Numbered from the stretch's first letter, positions 1 through 13,900 are shown. The stretch: 64,000 bases of DNA from Macrothele yani (GCA_039090855.1 CM077025.1:101164489-101228488), one strand, 5' to 3'. Made by a program: numbers and translations. Notes: a model not told the origin generated them from the letters alone.

Positions 1-1817
1 AATCAGCTGCTCACTGTCTGATGACACAAAACCAAAATTGCTACTTTTAAACAGAAAAGCAACCAGCCCTGAAAGGCAGTTTTACATATGCGCAGTTCAG
101 CGCAATGAGTTAGCGAGAGTCACCTCTCCCATTCATGTGTATTCAATGTGCTGTAGTAAACAGATATGTAAGGCTGAATGTGCTACCCTGTTACTCAACT
201 ATTGTAGTGGTTCACATTTGCATTCAGATAATCTGGAGATCGTTTACTAATACAAATTTTCTTTCAGAATTTTTCCAATTAAAAGAAAAAAAAAACATTT
301 TTTTTTCTTGTTTTCATGTAGGGCTTAGCCCTGGATGCCCATAATGACCCAACGCCACTGCCATTTAATGACCTTCACATGCACAGTTGTTTACCTGCAT
401 TGCTTTGATTTGTGTAAAGGCACACTGGTCATAATGCTTTGGGTCTTTGGTGCATAATCAATAAATAACAACATGAAGAAGCATGAAAGAAAGGAAAAGC
501 TTCAGCATTGAATTCCTGCTTGTTCTCACTGCAATGCACATAAGAGATGAAACATACAAGTGCTGTTCCTAAATGAATGGGACTGATGGTAACACAGCAT
601 ATGATACCTGGCATCTAAGTAGCTGCTATTCCCATAATGGATAGTCTTGTGTTAGTATGGCATTAATCCATAAGATCGCAGCTGATGCTTCATTACGTCT
701 TGTGCAGCACATTTTCCAGATCAGCCCTCCATTAGGGCAAATGACATGGAAGCAGTTTATTATGGACACAACTGAGACACATTGTTCCTCTGAAAAAAAA
801 AAAAGCCATTTCACCTGCTGCCATTCACCGTTGGTTAAGGACAGTATGTGGTGAAGCAGGGCCTGGCTGCAGGCTTCCACTGCTTTCCAATGAGTGGAAG
901 CCTTCAATTATGGAAATGAAACTGTTATGAAAGGAGTCAGAGGCCAGATCGACTGGCGACAAAGATAAAGTAGATAACCAGTTCCATCTGGAATTGCTTT
1001 TGAATATGCATTAGAAGATATGTTGAGCAAAACACAACAATTGACACAAATCACTGTTTGATCAAAGTTAGCTTTATGATGCAAACACTACCCCCCCCCC
1101 TGAAAAAAAAACAGACCACAATTCAGTTTCTTTTTATGTACCATACATCCTGGTGTTGAGATTTTTTCTAATTTGTTGGTTGTTTTACTTCTTTATTATT
1201 GACACAGTTCAATAAGACCTCTTCATGTAATTTCTTTCTGAAACTGTAGCCACTTCTCTTGGGTAAAAGAAGACTGGATTCCTGTGCTTCTGTTCCAGTA
1301 ATATTATCAAAACCCAAGAAATGTAAATAATTTTATTTACTGTTTTGCTATATAGCTCATACGGGTTTCTCTTAGTTGTTAGTAGTGCTGTTGCAAAAAA
1401 CAAACAAAAAAAAAACTGGCTTTGGGTACGTCTTTGAACAGTTACTCAGAAAATGGGATTTCTTTGTTGGAAATCACTTCACTTTGCATTGTTTTTCAAA
1501 CCACTTGTATATATTTTGTACAATATTCCAAAAGTTTTGAAAATGTTCAAATTAATGAAGCACTTCTTTCTTAAATTTTATTAATATAGTAAGTGCAGTT
1601 TTCTGTAACTGAAATTACATCACATTTTGTTGTATTTGTCAATTTGAAATTATGTCGTATTTTGTCAAAAGTATGATGTTTTGCATAACACAGCCATGTT
1701 TTAATTGCATAGCAGTTTGATTATGGTAAATATTTCATTTATGAAGAAAAGGTGCTAATGCTATTTCAGGTTAGAACTTTTCATGTAAAAATTGTTTCTT
1801 GGTTTTTTGAAATACAG
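1..1817 (+). other. BLTP1 intron (3' part) upstream of exon a
   Basis: AT-rich sequence with A and T runs and no conserved open frame. Short frames on both strands around 430-900 have no recognisable motif. I see no exon, RNA gene or identifiable element here. Confidence 0.6.
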
Positions 1818-1943
1818 GATTACCAGCCTTTGGTTGTTACTAAGCCTCGACAGGTTGGTGAACAGAGATTATGTGAATCTTTTGATATTCGTCTGAGCAC
1901 CCTTGCAGAAGCCACAATTGATATTTTATTTTCAAAGGAAAAG
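1818..1943 (+). CDS. BLTP1: BLTP1 exon a
   Basis: 126 nt, 42 codons, phase 0 at both ends. The acceptor is aatacag before GAT and the donor is AAG followed by gtatta. The product begins DYQPLVVTKPRQVGEQRLCE and contains ATIDILFSKEK, which corresponds to the ATIDLLFTKNR segment of vertebrate BLTP1. No further coding exon is visible upstream in the window. Confidence 0.9.
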
Positions 1944-4900
1944 GTATTATTAGTTTTTTCCCATTAACACTGTTTTAATTTTTATTTAAATAATACTGAA
2001 TTTTACTTTCGTTTTTTTAGAATTCTGTGACTTGTGCACTTTATATTTTAAGTTCTGTAAAAGGACATATGTTTCACCATTTAATTAGAAAAGGGCTTGT
2101 CCCACAACCCTATTATGTTTTACAAAATCTCAAGTTTGTCATTTTGTAGTCATAATGTGAAATGTAACTGTGACATTCTGTTAATCTCTCATGCTATAAA
2201 ACATTGCTAGTTACCATGAGATTGAACAAAGAAATTTAAATATTTAAGATGTATATGTAAGTGTGATTAAAAGCTGCTGGTAAAGAGCATAGTCGAGTTT
2301 AAAAGTCCTTTGTGCTTACGATGCTAAACCACCCAACTGCATGTTCATTATTTGAAAAATGGAAGAACTTCATTTATTTATACTCACAGAGTGGGAAAAA
2401 CATCATACCAATATCAGTAGTCAAAGAATTGGAATGCCATCAAAAATGCATAGCACTAGCTGTAAACAGAACAGTCATATTAACACAGTAGATAATCAAC
2501 ATGGTGTAAATTGGAGTGCACTCAAGCACTCAACATGATGTAAATTGGAATGTATTTTTTTTTATTTTAGTTCACTAGGTAAAAGGGCTCTACCAGCATG
2601 GTAGTATTTGCTAACTTGCTGTATGTGCAGTGTGGGTAGTAGGTGTTTCTCATGAGGTTTGAACCCGGTCTGCCAGCCATCCATCCAGTCTGCAGTTTTT
2701 CCTGGGTTTTCTTTAGACTCCCTGGGTGTGGGGAACTTGAATATGTTGAAGGTTTTCTGTGAAGTTGAAATCACACAACATCCATTCGTGAGTTCCTTTT
2801 CCTGTCTTTCTTGGTTGCACAATGCATGCATCCCTCCAGGCTTTTTTTTTTTTTTTTTTTGCATTGTCTGCAGCCCTTCTATATCTTTTTTGTCTTTGTC
2901 TGATCCATAAGTAAGAACTAGAAGGATACATTGATTAAACACCTTTTTTGTAAGATATAATGGTAAATTTTTCATGAAAATTGTAGTTTTTTCCAAATGC
3001 ATTCTCAGCCAAGTTCTGTAGACCTCTTAATTTCTTCTTTGATGTGTTCATTGCTTGATATCTGTGGTCCAGGGTAAATGTAGGTATCAGTTACTTATAA
3101 ATTTGCTGTATTAAACTCTAATTTTTAAGTTCTTGTAAAAGTTTTGTACATCAGTTTTATTTTCTGTAAGTTCATCTTTAATCCCACTTCTTTTCTCTTG
3201 TCATCAAGTTCTTGGATCATACACTGCAGCTGAGCTCTGAAGGGATACTTCCAAAAATTACTATGTTGTTGGTAAAATGAAGGTGCTTTAAACAATCTCC
3301 ATTAATCTTTATTCTCATGTCCTAGTTCAATGTTTGAAAGACATTTTGCAATGTTGCATTGAAAAGTTTGGGAGATACGGCATCACTTTACATCACTCCC
3401 CGTTCAATTCTTATTCATACTATGTCCTTGAACAATGAAACCTATGCATTTGCACTTTTATAGATGTTGTTAATAATGTTAAAAATGTATCTTCAATACC
3501 TCAGAATTTCAAAAACATTGTTTATACAAGGAATCAAAAAACTTTTTACAGTGAAAATAACAACAACATTCATTGTGGGAGTTCATATTCATTTGCTCTT
3601 TCAATTGGTTCTCTCAGTATATTGGTGTGATCTATAGTACTGTTGTCACTCCTGAATCCGTCTTGGTCTCTTGGCTGAACCATGTGTAATGTTTCCTTCA
3701 AGCAATGTAACAGTATCTTAGTGAAGATTTTGTAAACAATTGACTGGAGGCTGAGATACACACACACGCATGTGCACTAGAGATGGGTCAAAAATCACGT
3801 AACTTACTTTGTCACCGTTACTGAAAAATCACTGTTACAACCAGTGACAAAAAGTAACAGTTCTAAAGTCAACTATACATAATAATATCTAAGGTATTAT
3901 TTACCTGATATTGGCAAAGTATTTTGCACGTTGCTGCTCCGTGAGGCACGTGCTCCCAGCCTGAGAGAGATCAATTTGTTACGGGTTTTTTTTTGGTTAG
4001 TTAAAAATTTTTTATAAAATAAATGAAACAATTAGGTTCACATTCATTCATTCACACAAACGTTTTAAATTTACTATTAATTAAAAGATTGTATTAGAAA
4101 AATTATACTCATCGGGTTGGGAGACATCTCTCAAGAGGCTCTTCGTCACGTTGTAACTGTGAGCACTTTCAGCTCATCCGGAGTGCCATCATCGGGCCTT
4201 CTACACCTACATGAGGGTTTTCTCGCGTGTGTGTAGCCGCTAGAGTTGCATGTCGGGAAACAAAGGGGAAAAAAACAACATTCATAGTGGGAGTTCATAT
4301 TCATTTGCTCTTTCAATTGGTTATCTCAGTACATGCAACTCCAGTGGCTACACACACGCGAGAAAACCCTCGTGTAGGTGTAGAAGGCCCGACGATGGCA
4401 CTCCGGATGTGCCGAAAGCGCTTGCCGTAACAACGTGATGAAGAGCCTCTTGAGAGACGTCTCCCAACCCTATGAGTATAACTTTTTCTAATACAATCTT
4501 TTAATTAATAGTAAATTTTAAATGTTTGTGCGAATGAATGAATGTGAACTGATAATAACACAACCTAATTGTTTCATTTATAAAAAAAAATTAACTAACC
4601 AAAAAAACCCGTAACAAATTGACCTCTCTCGGGCTGGGAGCACGTGCCTCACGGAGCAACAACGTGCGAAATACTTTGTCAAAATCAGGTAAATAATACC
4701 TTAGATATTATGTATATTTAATTTAAAGCACGTTTATAGCATAAGACAACCCTTAAGGTTGTCTCATGAATTACATATTTCTTAGTTCTAATGTCACTGT
4801 TAACCGTGTTTGAGCAATGCTTGGAGTCCAAGGCTACCATGTCATGTTGCTAGTGATGTCCCCTGTTTTCTGTGCTCATCTCTTCATGAGGAGCCTTTAG

Positions 4901-7900
4901 GAATGGATGTGAGCAATAATAAAGTGTTAATGCTGTTCAGCATAAAAGAATGTCTGGACCCAAGCATAGAAAAACCTGTGAGTTGTGGAATTATTTCACC
5001 ATTGTTGATGAAAATTTTGCTTCATGTGATATTTCTATACAAAAGCTTTCTTACAAAAGTTCGACTCAACTTTCCATCATTGTTCCATCATCCCTGCCGT
5101 AAACAGTGTTTTTTTCTCTGATACTAGTAAGACAGTGACTCACCATCTGTTACAGCTTCATCATCCCTGTTGTAAATGGTGATTTTGTCACTGTTTAAAG
5201 TCACTGTTACTTCTGTGGAACTGTCACCGTTGCTACTGTGACAGGAAAATCACTGTTAAGCCCACCTCCAATGCTCACACACATTCCCCCTCCCCCCAAG
5301 TTTAATGATATAGTGTGGTGTTACTGATTTCTTTCACTTAATGTTTTCCCCATTTTGTTTATGTATCATAGGAAACTAATGCAGTTCACATGAATGTGGG
5401 TCCTGGCTCGTATTTAGAAGTGACTATACCATGGAAAATAACAGATGATGGTTATTCTACTAGGATTAATGGGCAGCTTTTGCATCTTGAGGCATCCACC
5501 AGCCTTCAGTACCGATCCTTTGTGGAAAGTGAAACATTAGAGGTAATGTTATGACTGACATTTTTAAATTAGATACTTCCCACAGTGAATCAATAAAGTA
5601 AAACATTGAGACTGTGTGTGTGTATGCGAAAGATAGAGAGAGAGAGAGAGAGAGAGGGAACTTCCAAAACATTTATGGATATTTTACCATTAAACACTAT
5701 TATAACAGGGTTCCCACTCAACCTGAAAAACAGGTAAAACCTGGAATTCTCAGGGAATTTGAAAATGGTTCCAACCCAGCAAAAACACAAGTGCTGGGAA
5801 ACTGCTGGCCACCAGCTGGCAGCGATGGGTCACTGCTGTCTGAAATCTGCCGGTCACGGCCCGGTAGTGGTCCGTTGGTGGCAGCACAATCAGTTAGCGA
5901 GACATTGATGGCCCTGCAGCATCGCCGTGAATTGTGGGCCTCCAAGCAAGTGCCACTAGTGGCCCGTTGCTGGCAACCAATGCAACCCCAACAGCAAGTG
6001 GAAGCAACGGGACTGCGCACGCGCAGAAACAACACTTGCTGTGTCTTTCGTGGTACCAGTTAGTTGAAGACGACGCTATCGCCATCGTGTTATTTTAGTG
6101 GATGTTAAGATAAAGAATCCATATGTAGAGAGGCGAATTAATTTCCTAATGAAATTCTATGTCGACGAAGATATCAGATTACGCCGTGAAATATTAGATT
6201 ACAGCCATGAAATACACCCACTCCATTCCCATGAATAACAATTTATGGAATGGAGTGGATGAATAACAAGAAAAATTTGAAGCCATTTGAAACAAATGCC
6301 TGGGAAAACCATTAAAACAATGTTTGTTGGAAAAAAAGAAAAAGAATTATACACATACAACATTTATTAATTATTTGAAAAAACCCAAAAACAATGCTAT
6401 GTGGTGTACTCATCCATGGGCTGAATACACAAGACTGGAGCAATTCGCTTCTAAAAATAACGAGAAGTAAAATAAAATATCTTTCCTCTTTAAAACAAAT
6501 GTAGCTTCAGACAACGGAAAGGAAAGACACAACGTTAAAAATGTAACAGAATGTGACATGAACCCGGGTAAATATATATTTATTCAACAATCTCTTTTCA
6601 AGACGAAAAGAACAGTACAAAACTTTGGAAAGCGACTCTAAGTATGTACACTCCTTGAAAATGAGTGAAGTTCCCTTAAGGTAAAAAAAAACCTATCGTT
6701 ACGTTGAAAAAATTAATTTATGAATTATATGAGACTGACTTTTATGAAAAATACCTTGCAATATTGTAAAATAAAAGAGGGAAGCATTCGATTACACATT
6801 GAGTACGAAACAGACAGCTTGAAGCATGCGCTCGAGCTTGGCAAATTAGTCCGGTCGGTAGAGAGCTCAGCTACCACGCCAACGGCCCTGATTCAAATCC
6901 ACTCAGATGCAAGCGGGCGTTTTTCCGGTCTGTTGAGAAAATTTCCCCAGCGCAGTGCAATAATTCACAAGTTTCATAATGGTAGAAAAAGAAATTGTAG
7001 CTTTGGGAAACTGCGGTTATCCTTGATTTTTATTTTTTAAAATTATTATGGCTACTACTGGGAAATTGGCAGACAAGATTCGGCAAGCCACCAGTTATGC
7101 CACGTTGTTGCCGGCTGCCACTAGCGGACCACATTAGGCTAGCCATCATTTCTGGCATGTGCTTGCAGAGCCATTGAAGGGCCACTTGTGGCAGTTACTG
7201 CCTGTGATGGACAACTGATTGCCCTGTTGTGGTATATGACAACTGATGGGGTGCCAACTGCTGGCCCTTCTGTTGGCCGCCCGGACATTTTATTGACGGT
7301 TCGGCAGTAGCAACATAGTGCTGGGCCAGCAAGACTGTTTTTGCTGGGAAAAATCAGGGAAAATTACCCCCTTTTTTTTGTAAAAATCAATGGATACTTT
7401 ATTTTGCCAAAAAAACTTATTTTTCAAGATTTCAAACTTTTGCTTGCAATTTTCAAACTTTTGCTCCAAAAAATATCTGCCTAGAATTTGGTAGATCTTA
7501 CTTTCAGTTATATTAAGTATTTCCTTTATTCTCTAAAAAAAGAATGCAAAATTGAATTTTTTAAATTCCCAGTTATTAAACTTTTGTTCAATTTCTGCAG
7601 GCAGTTGTTATAACATAGAACAGTTAGGCACAATTGCTCCTGCTTGAAGAAACACTTCACAAGAAAACCAACCAAATGATGGATCAAAGTTCTTTGTCTG
7701 TTGGTTCTCTTGAAACATGTTTCTTTGAACAGAGCCATTCCATCATTAAGCTTAGCTGCATTGTGTTATAGAAAAGCTGAAACTATTCAACTGACAGATT
7801 TTTTTTTACTTTTGACTTGTTTCTATGGGAATGTATTTACAAATTCCGTGTGGGTAGTATTCACAAAAGTTCACGGTACTTTGGTACAGAAAATAATGTG

Positions 7901-10900
7901 CACAGTTAGTTGTTATTAATGAAAAGCAGATAATTTTATAAAGACAAATTACTTAAAGAATTTACAAGTGTGTGCTTTGGTGAGAAAAATGAATGGAATG
8001 GAATGAAATGTAACAATTCTTTGCAACATGCCACTCTGGAAAACTTTAAAAACCACCTAGAGAACCTGGAAAAGTCAGGGATTTTTTTATTACTTTTGAG
8101 TGGGAACCCTGTGTAAGGTACTGTGAAAAAACAACAGTACAGTAAATGTGTGCAATGCATGTACTGAGTTCTACAGGTTCATCATTTCATATGCAGTTAA
8201 TCGAGGCAGTCGTTTATTTGGGACAATTTTTGAAGAACATCCCAGATTAGCTCTTTGGGATAAAGATTAGCATAGTTTGGGCAGCCACTTAATTAAGCAA
8301 AAGTGTTGTAACCTAGATGTGTCCCAATTAACCGGAATCTACTGTATATCAAACTATTACATATATCAAACAATTACGATGGTCCCCTTAAATTAAATGT
8401 AAACTACTTCAACTGTAGATGTTGATAGTACTTTGTTTCATTATGTTGTAAATATCATATCTGTAGTCATTAAAACTTATAACCACCACATCAGTGTTAG
8501 AATTTCTTTCTCAAACTGTAGTGATTGTTCCTATGTAATTGCTCCCATTCCATGTGGGATTGGAGTATGTTTTAAATACAATTTTGGTGTGTGTTTGATG
8601 CTACTCACATTTAAAATGAAGATCATCATCTTAAGGTTTTGTATTAAATGCTTGTATGTCTTCTTAAAATAAGAAAGTTTCACAAATAGGTATGTCCGTA
8701 TACCATACTTTTTTGACTGAAGTGTTGAACTCCCTTTCATTTCCATATATTAAACTTTTCCATTTGGTTAATTTTTATCAAGCATCACTTTCATTATCTT
8801 CCCAAGTTTATGATATCTTGTGAATATTTTTTTTTAAACTTCAGTGGTTTCTCTGGCTTTTTTTTAAGTTTTCACCAACCCATTCACCAAATTAAAAATT
8901 TTTCACCAAATGCAATCTGGAGTCACTAATTTTTTTTTCTCTCTCTCTCCATTGGAAATCTAAAAACCATAAAAACAGAGTGTTATAATAGTACAAAAAC
9001 AATAAGTTATGGATTCTTTACAATCAATCAACAAAATATTATGTTACAGGTCCTGAATCCTAATAGAAAGAAATGTATACAGTAAAACTTCAAAAATCCG
9101 GAATCGATGGGACAGGATGAGTGCCGGATTTATGAAGTTTTCCAAAAACTGTGTAACAGCGTTACGTAAAACACGTAATCTTACACAATATTAGGTGTAC
9201 GATTACTTAGTACTCTTACATGTAACAGGTCACTTTAACGAAAATTTGTGCGTCTGCGCCATATAGATATGTAGGGGCATATCTATATTCGCAAATTGCA
9301 TTCTTTGCAATTTGCGAAAAAAAAATCGCTTTGGTGATGAAAAAAAAATTTGGCGAAAATACTGGCAATTACTTTTTTGTACTATATGTACATATAAAAC
9401 TGAAAGGACTCACTGACTTATCACTGTATCTGAGAAACTACTGAACTCAGAACTTTCATATTTGGCAGGAATGTTCCTTTTACAACATAGAGGCATACTA
9501 AGAAGTGTTTTTTTTCCCTACGATAACTTTAAGTGGGTTGAAATGGTTTTTTAAATAACCCAACTTTGATAACGCTAGGACGTTTTGTGATGATTGAGCC
9601 ATTGTTGACCAGCAACTGAAGCCCCGCCCTAAGTTTTGAATGACTTGAGTTGACTAGCTCAGTGTATATTTTGTTCTAAATTTATTTAACACAAAACCTT
9701 AAAACTCACGTAAAAAGCGCTATATCATAATGCTTTGCATTTAAACGTTTATTATCGTTTGACTTATCGAATGTCAAGGTTTTTGATTAGTTCTAAATTT
9801 ATTTAACAAAAAAAAAATCTTTTAAAAATATCACGTGAAAAGCACTATATTATAATATGCTTTGCATTTAAACATTTATTATCGTTTGACATATCGAATA
9901 TCAAGGTTTTTTTATTTGTTCTAAATTTATTTAACAAAAAAACTTTTCAAAAATATGTAAAAAGCGCTATATTATAATATGCTTTGCATTTACACATTTA
10001 TATTATCGTTTGACATATCGAATGTCAAGGTTTTTCGAGTCAAAATCAAATTACCAACATTCGTTTTCACTGAAACAACGGTGACGTCATATAAGTGTTT
10101 TTTTTTAGTCAAAATCAAATTACCAACATTCGTTTTCACCAAAGCAACGGTGATGTCATATAAGTGGTAAGGTGACTGCAATAAATATAAATACGGGGGT
10201 AGATTTTCATAGTAATTGAAATTTGAAAAAAAAAAAGTTTCCCCGTTAAGATACACTGCTGGACAATTGCTAAGGACGGATCATAAACGGCTATATAGCG
10301 CATCAAAAAGTAAGTGTGGTTGGATGCCAAGTGAAATAAAATAATGTCAGAATGCCAGGACATTACAAGAAAGACAATTTATTGTGCTCTGAAATCCAGA
10401 AGGCTTTGGAACGTGTTCAAGGGACAAACAGGCCATTTTGTGCAGAATATGTAAACATGAAAAAAATGCAATTACCGTCCGCAGGCGTTCCGGCGTAAGA
10501 TGTCAATACGGGATATGGCCACCATGGAGGGCGATGCAAGATTCCACACGTCGTGTCATGCTTTGCACAACATTATCAAGTAGCTGTTGGGGTAATTTAT
10601 CCCATTCCTCTGTCAGTGCATGGATGAGGGTGTCTTTGTTTGTGGAGGACATTGGCAACCAGCAAGACTCCTCCCCAAAGCATCCCGCACATTTTCAATG
10701 GGATTCAGATCTGGAGAACGTGCTGGCCATACGAGGCGTTGAATATCCTCGCTCTCAAGACACTCCTGGACAGCGACTGTTCGATGACATGTTGCGTTGT
10801 CGTCCATGAAAATGAATCTATCACCGACAGCACCACGGAACATGCAAACATGAGGTAGCAGAACATCATTAATGTATCATTGGCCAGTCATAGTCCCAGT

Positions 10901-13900
10901 TGGAAGCACATAGAGGGACGTACGGCCATTGATCATGATGCCAGCCCATACCATGACACTACATGTCAGATATCGGTCCCTTTCCTTTATGTTTGCTGGA
11001 CAATATGTAGCACCACTATCACGCCAGATCAGTTGTCGTCGACAATCAGACGATAGACTGTATCTACTCTCATCTGAGAAGAGGACAGCAGACCAGTCGT
11101 TATCAGTCCAATTGCGATGTTGATGGCACCATTGCAGACGGGCGGTACGGTGACGTCTGGACAATGGGATGCACTCAACAGGACGGCAGGCGTATAGTCC
11201 TCCTTCATGCAAACGTCTGGCGACAGTTTTTCGGGAGATCCACTTGCCAGTAGCAGCCATAAACTGATTTGCTACCTCACTAGCTGTGCTGGCCATACGA
11301 GGTGTTGAATATCCTCGCTCTCAAGACACTCCTGGACAGCGACTGTTCGATGACATGTTGCGTTGTCGTCCATGAAAATGAATCTATCACCGACAGCACC
11401 ACGGAAAATGCAAACATGAGGTAGCAGAACATCATTAATGTATCGTTGGCCAGTCATAGTCCCAGTTGGAAGCACATAGAGGGACGTACGGCCATTGATC
11501 ATGATGCCAGCCCATACCATGACACTACATGTCAGATATCGGTCCCTTTCCTTTATGTTTGCTGGACAATATGCAGCACCACTATCACGCCAGATCAGTT
11601 GTCGTCGACAATCAGACGATAGACTGTATCTACTCTCATCTGAGAAGAGGACAGCAGACCAGTCGTTATCAGTCCAATTGCGATGTTGATGGCACCATTG
11701 CAGACGGGCGGTACGGTGACGTCTGGACAATGGGATGCACTCAACAGGATGGCAGGCGTATAGTCCTCCTTCATGCAAACGTCTGGCGACAGTTTTTCGG
11801 AAGATCCACTTGCCAGTAGCAGCCATAAACTGATTTGCTACCTCACTAGCTGTGCTGCGCCGGTGTCTTTTTGTTGATAGCACTATGTACCGATCTTCTG
11901 CAGGTGTCATACTGCGAACATGACCTCCCCCGTGACATTTGCTACACTCTCCATTTGTTTGAAATGATTTCCAAAGCCTTGAAACAACACTGTTGCTGAC
12001 GTCGAACTCCCTGGCAACATCTGTTATTTTTCGCCCTTCTTCAATCTTGCCAATAATACGGCCACACGTAAAATCATCTAGGTGATGTCGGGAAAACATA
12101 CTGAAAATTGCAAGTTCGTCAATTGATTCTTTCCTTTTCAACTTTGCGTTTGAACAACAACGGTCAATACGCGTCAAATCCTTTATATCTCTTATCAGTG
12201 CTATGACGTCACGAACAAGTTCGGCAATCCAAAATTTGCATACGCACAACACGTCTTACTGTATCCCGCACTTATGCTAATTTCCACATTTTCCTGCCTT
12301 CCATTTTATGGTTGCTATCGTTGCTACTGTCATCCGTCTTTAGCAATTGTCCGGCAGTGTATTAGCAAACGCAACACAATTTTGCTCACGCTTCCAAAAA
12401 CATCTGACTTGCTAGATTTTAAATGTACAGTTTCGAACAAAATTGTTAATAAGCAAGGTTCTTTTTACATTTATGCTGAAAGTAACAACGTATTTTGTTC
12501 TGTTTTGTGTTATTATTTTGTTCTGTAGTCTTAATATTTTAACGATGAAAGTGAAGAGTTATGATGTAATTTGATTTATTTCGTGCAAGCTTGAAGTGTT
12601 AAATTTACAGTTATAAACGATATTGCTTATGTGTCGTCGGGCAGAATAAGTCAGGCAGACAAGTGTTTCCCAAAAGAGTGAAGAAATATGCAGTTGTATG
12701 GCCATTTCAACTGCATATCATATATATCATCTGTATTTCAACTGTATTTTAATATCATCATGTTCGAAGAACGGGTATTTAGCTAGTCTATTATAAAGCT
12801 GTCGAAAGAAATTGAATTTGGTGAATGGTTAGGCAAAAACTTGAAGAAAGCCAGAGCAACTGCTAGGGCTGGGCGAAGAATCAATACATCGCAAAAACCC
12901 AATGTGAATTTTACTTCTATATTACGATTTTTATACTGATGAAACTATGACACATTGCCAAGATGATTACCACGACGCATCATGAAGGCCGATGTAGATG
13001 TCATTACATGATCGAATCCACAAACTACCAGCACCAGGATCATCATCACAAGTTTGACACGCATTTCAAACGTACATGCCGATTTGTCATTTCATTGGTC
13101 TGTTTGGTCAGCCATGGTGGGCCCAGCAACAAAAGTAATTATTCCTGCTAAGCTGGGGAAGGTTGGGGTCATTTCAACGTGCCCCAGTGAGATGACGAAC
13201 TTAATTTGAGAAACCTCCCGACGTTACACATTGGCGGCTGTTAGCAATTTGCTCGCTGAGATCGGATGATCTTGCAATGTGTTATTGAGACCAAACATTG
13301 GGAGATTTCCATGGTTATTGGGAAAACATTGGATGTTGTCACGAAAATGAAATCAGAAAAGTGCCAGATTTCTGAAGTTGCCGGTTTTCTAGATGCCGAA
13401 TTTTCGAGGTTTTGCTGTACTTATTTTCAATTTTGAATTTATTACCTATAAAATTTCTAAACAAAGAATTGTTGATAAATTAAACTTCAATATCCACCCA
13501 GGTGGAATGTGAATACCATAATGAATTTGAGATTGGAGAGGCAGGAGCATAGGGGAGAAGGGTCTTACTTCAGCGATGATGTAATTCTTTTCACATAATA
13601 ACTTTTTATCTCATGTGCAATGTAAACAAAGAAAAAGTAACTAACATTAAAATTTCATTGTTCAAATAACAAATTGAATAAAAATTAAGGATTGTTTTTG
13701 CTTGGTAATCGGCAATATTTTCTGCAAAACTTTTTATCCATCGCTAAAACGATTTTCTTTTTGCAAATTGCGAAGAGTGCAATCGGCAACGCAACCCCTG
13801 CAACTTCTTTCATGATAGCAAAGGATGATACTTTGTTCTATGCTTTCGCCTAGCTGTTTACTGTTGTGCTACTGTCATTTCAACTCTACATCTATTTAAA

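Larger units (their letters stand above)
1944..5371 (+). other. BLTP1 intron a-b (3.4 kb)
   Basis: Contains unassigned AT-rich sequence (1944-2560), a minus-strand LINE remnant (about 2560-3770), and a 1.5 kb hAT-type element (3778-5270) that ends about 100 bases before exon b. Confidence 0.75.
5706..8111. mobile_element. hAT-like element (CAGGGTTCCCAC family), copy 1
   Basis: Starts CAGGGTTCCCACTCAA and ends with the inverse TTGAGTGGGAACCCTG at 8111. Both ends are rich in CTGGAAAA and TCAGGGAA motifs. Its right half (about 7480-8100) aligns with the right ends of copies at 24640-25312 and 48830-49347, sharing blocks such as GGATCAAAG...TTTGT and CATTAAGCTTA. It carries no transposase of its own and is split by another element at 5775-7348. 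Flanks show no clear target duplication. Confidence 0.75.
9080..13418. mobile_element. Pogo/Tc1-type element ends, 4.3 kb, decayed
   Basis: TA|CAGTAAAACTTCAAAAATCC at the left and the inverse of CAGCAAAACCTCGAAAATTC followed by TA at the right give imperfect TIRs with TA flanks. Both ends also share GTGCCGGATTT / GTGCCAGATTT next to TTCTGAAG. TIRs of this CAGTAAAACCTCxxxAATxCG form are usual for pogo/Tigger elements. No pogo transposase is visible inside. The interval hosts the tandem array and the Tc1 insertion. Confidence 0.55.
8855..13795. repeat. Overlapping inverted repeat pairs around the pogo-like ends
   Basis: Two further inverted pairs do not nest cleanly with 9080-13418. CTCTGGCTTT...AACCCATTCACCAAATT at 8852-8893 is inverted at 12818-12864. 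AAATTGCA...TTTGCGAAAAAA...ATCGCT..GATG at 9292-9375 is inverted at about 13695-13795. Crossing pairs imply rearrangement or insertion of related elements in opposite orientation. Confidence 0.55.

Noticed and set aside
626..907. 93-codon open frame on the minus strand and an overlapping frame on the plus strand
   Set aside because: No family motif, no codon bias, and both strands are open over the same low-complexity region; looks like chance.
5614..6085. Open frames of 149, 105 and 63 codons on both strands
   Set aside because: They lie across the hAT-like end and the GC-rich subterminal repeats of the nested element; openness is due to repeat composition.
6843..6915. Functional tRNA gene
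   Set aside because: A and B boxes are degenerate and neither acceptor nor T stem closes properly; recorded only as tRNA-like repeat.
9292..10170. CRISPR-like array
   Set aside because: Units are long, adjacent and lack unique spacers; this is eukaryotic intron DNA with ordinary tandem repeats.
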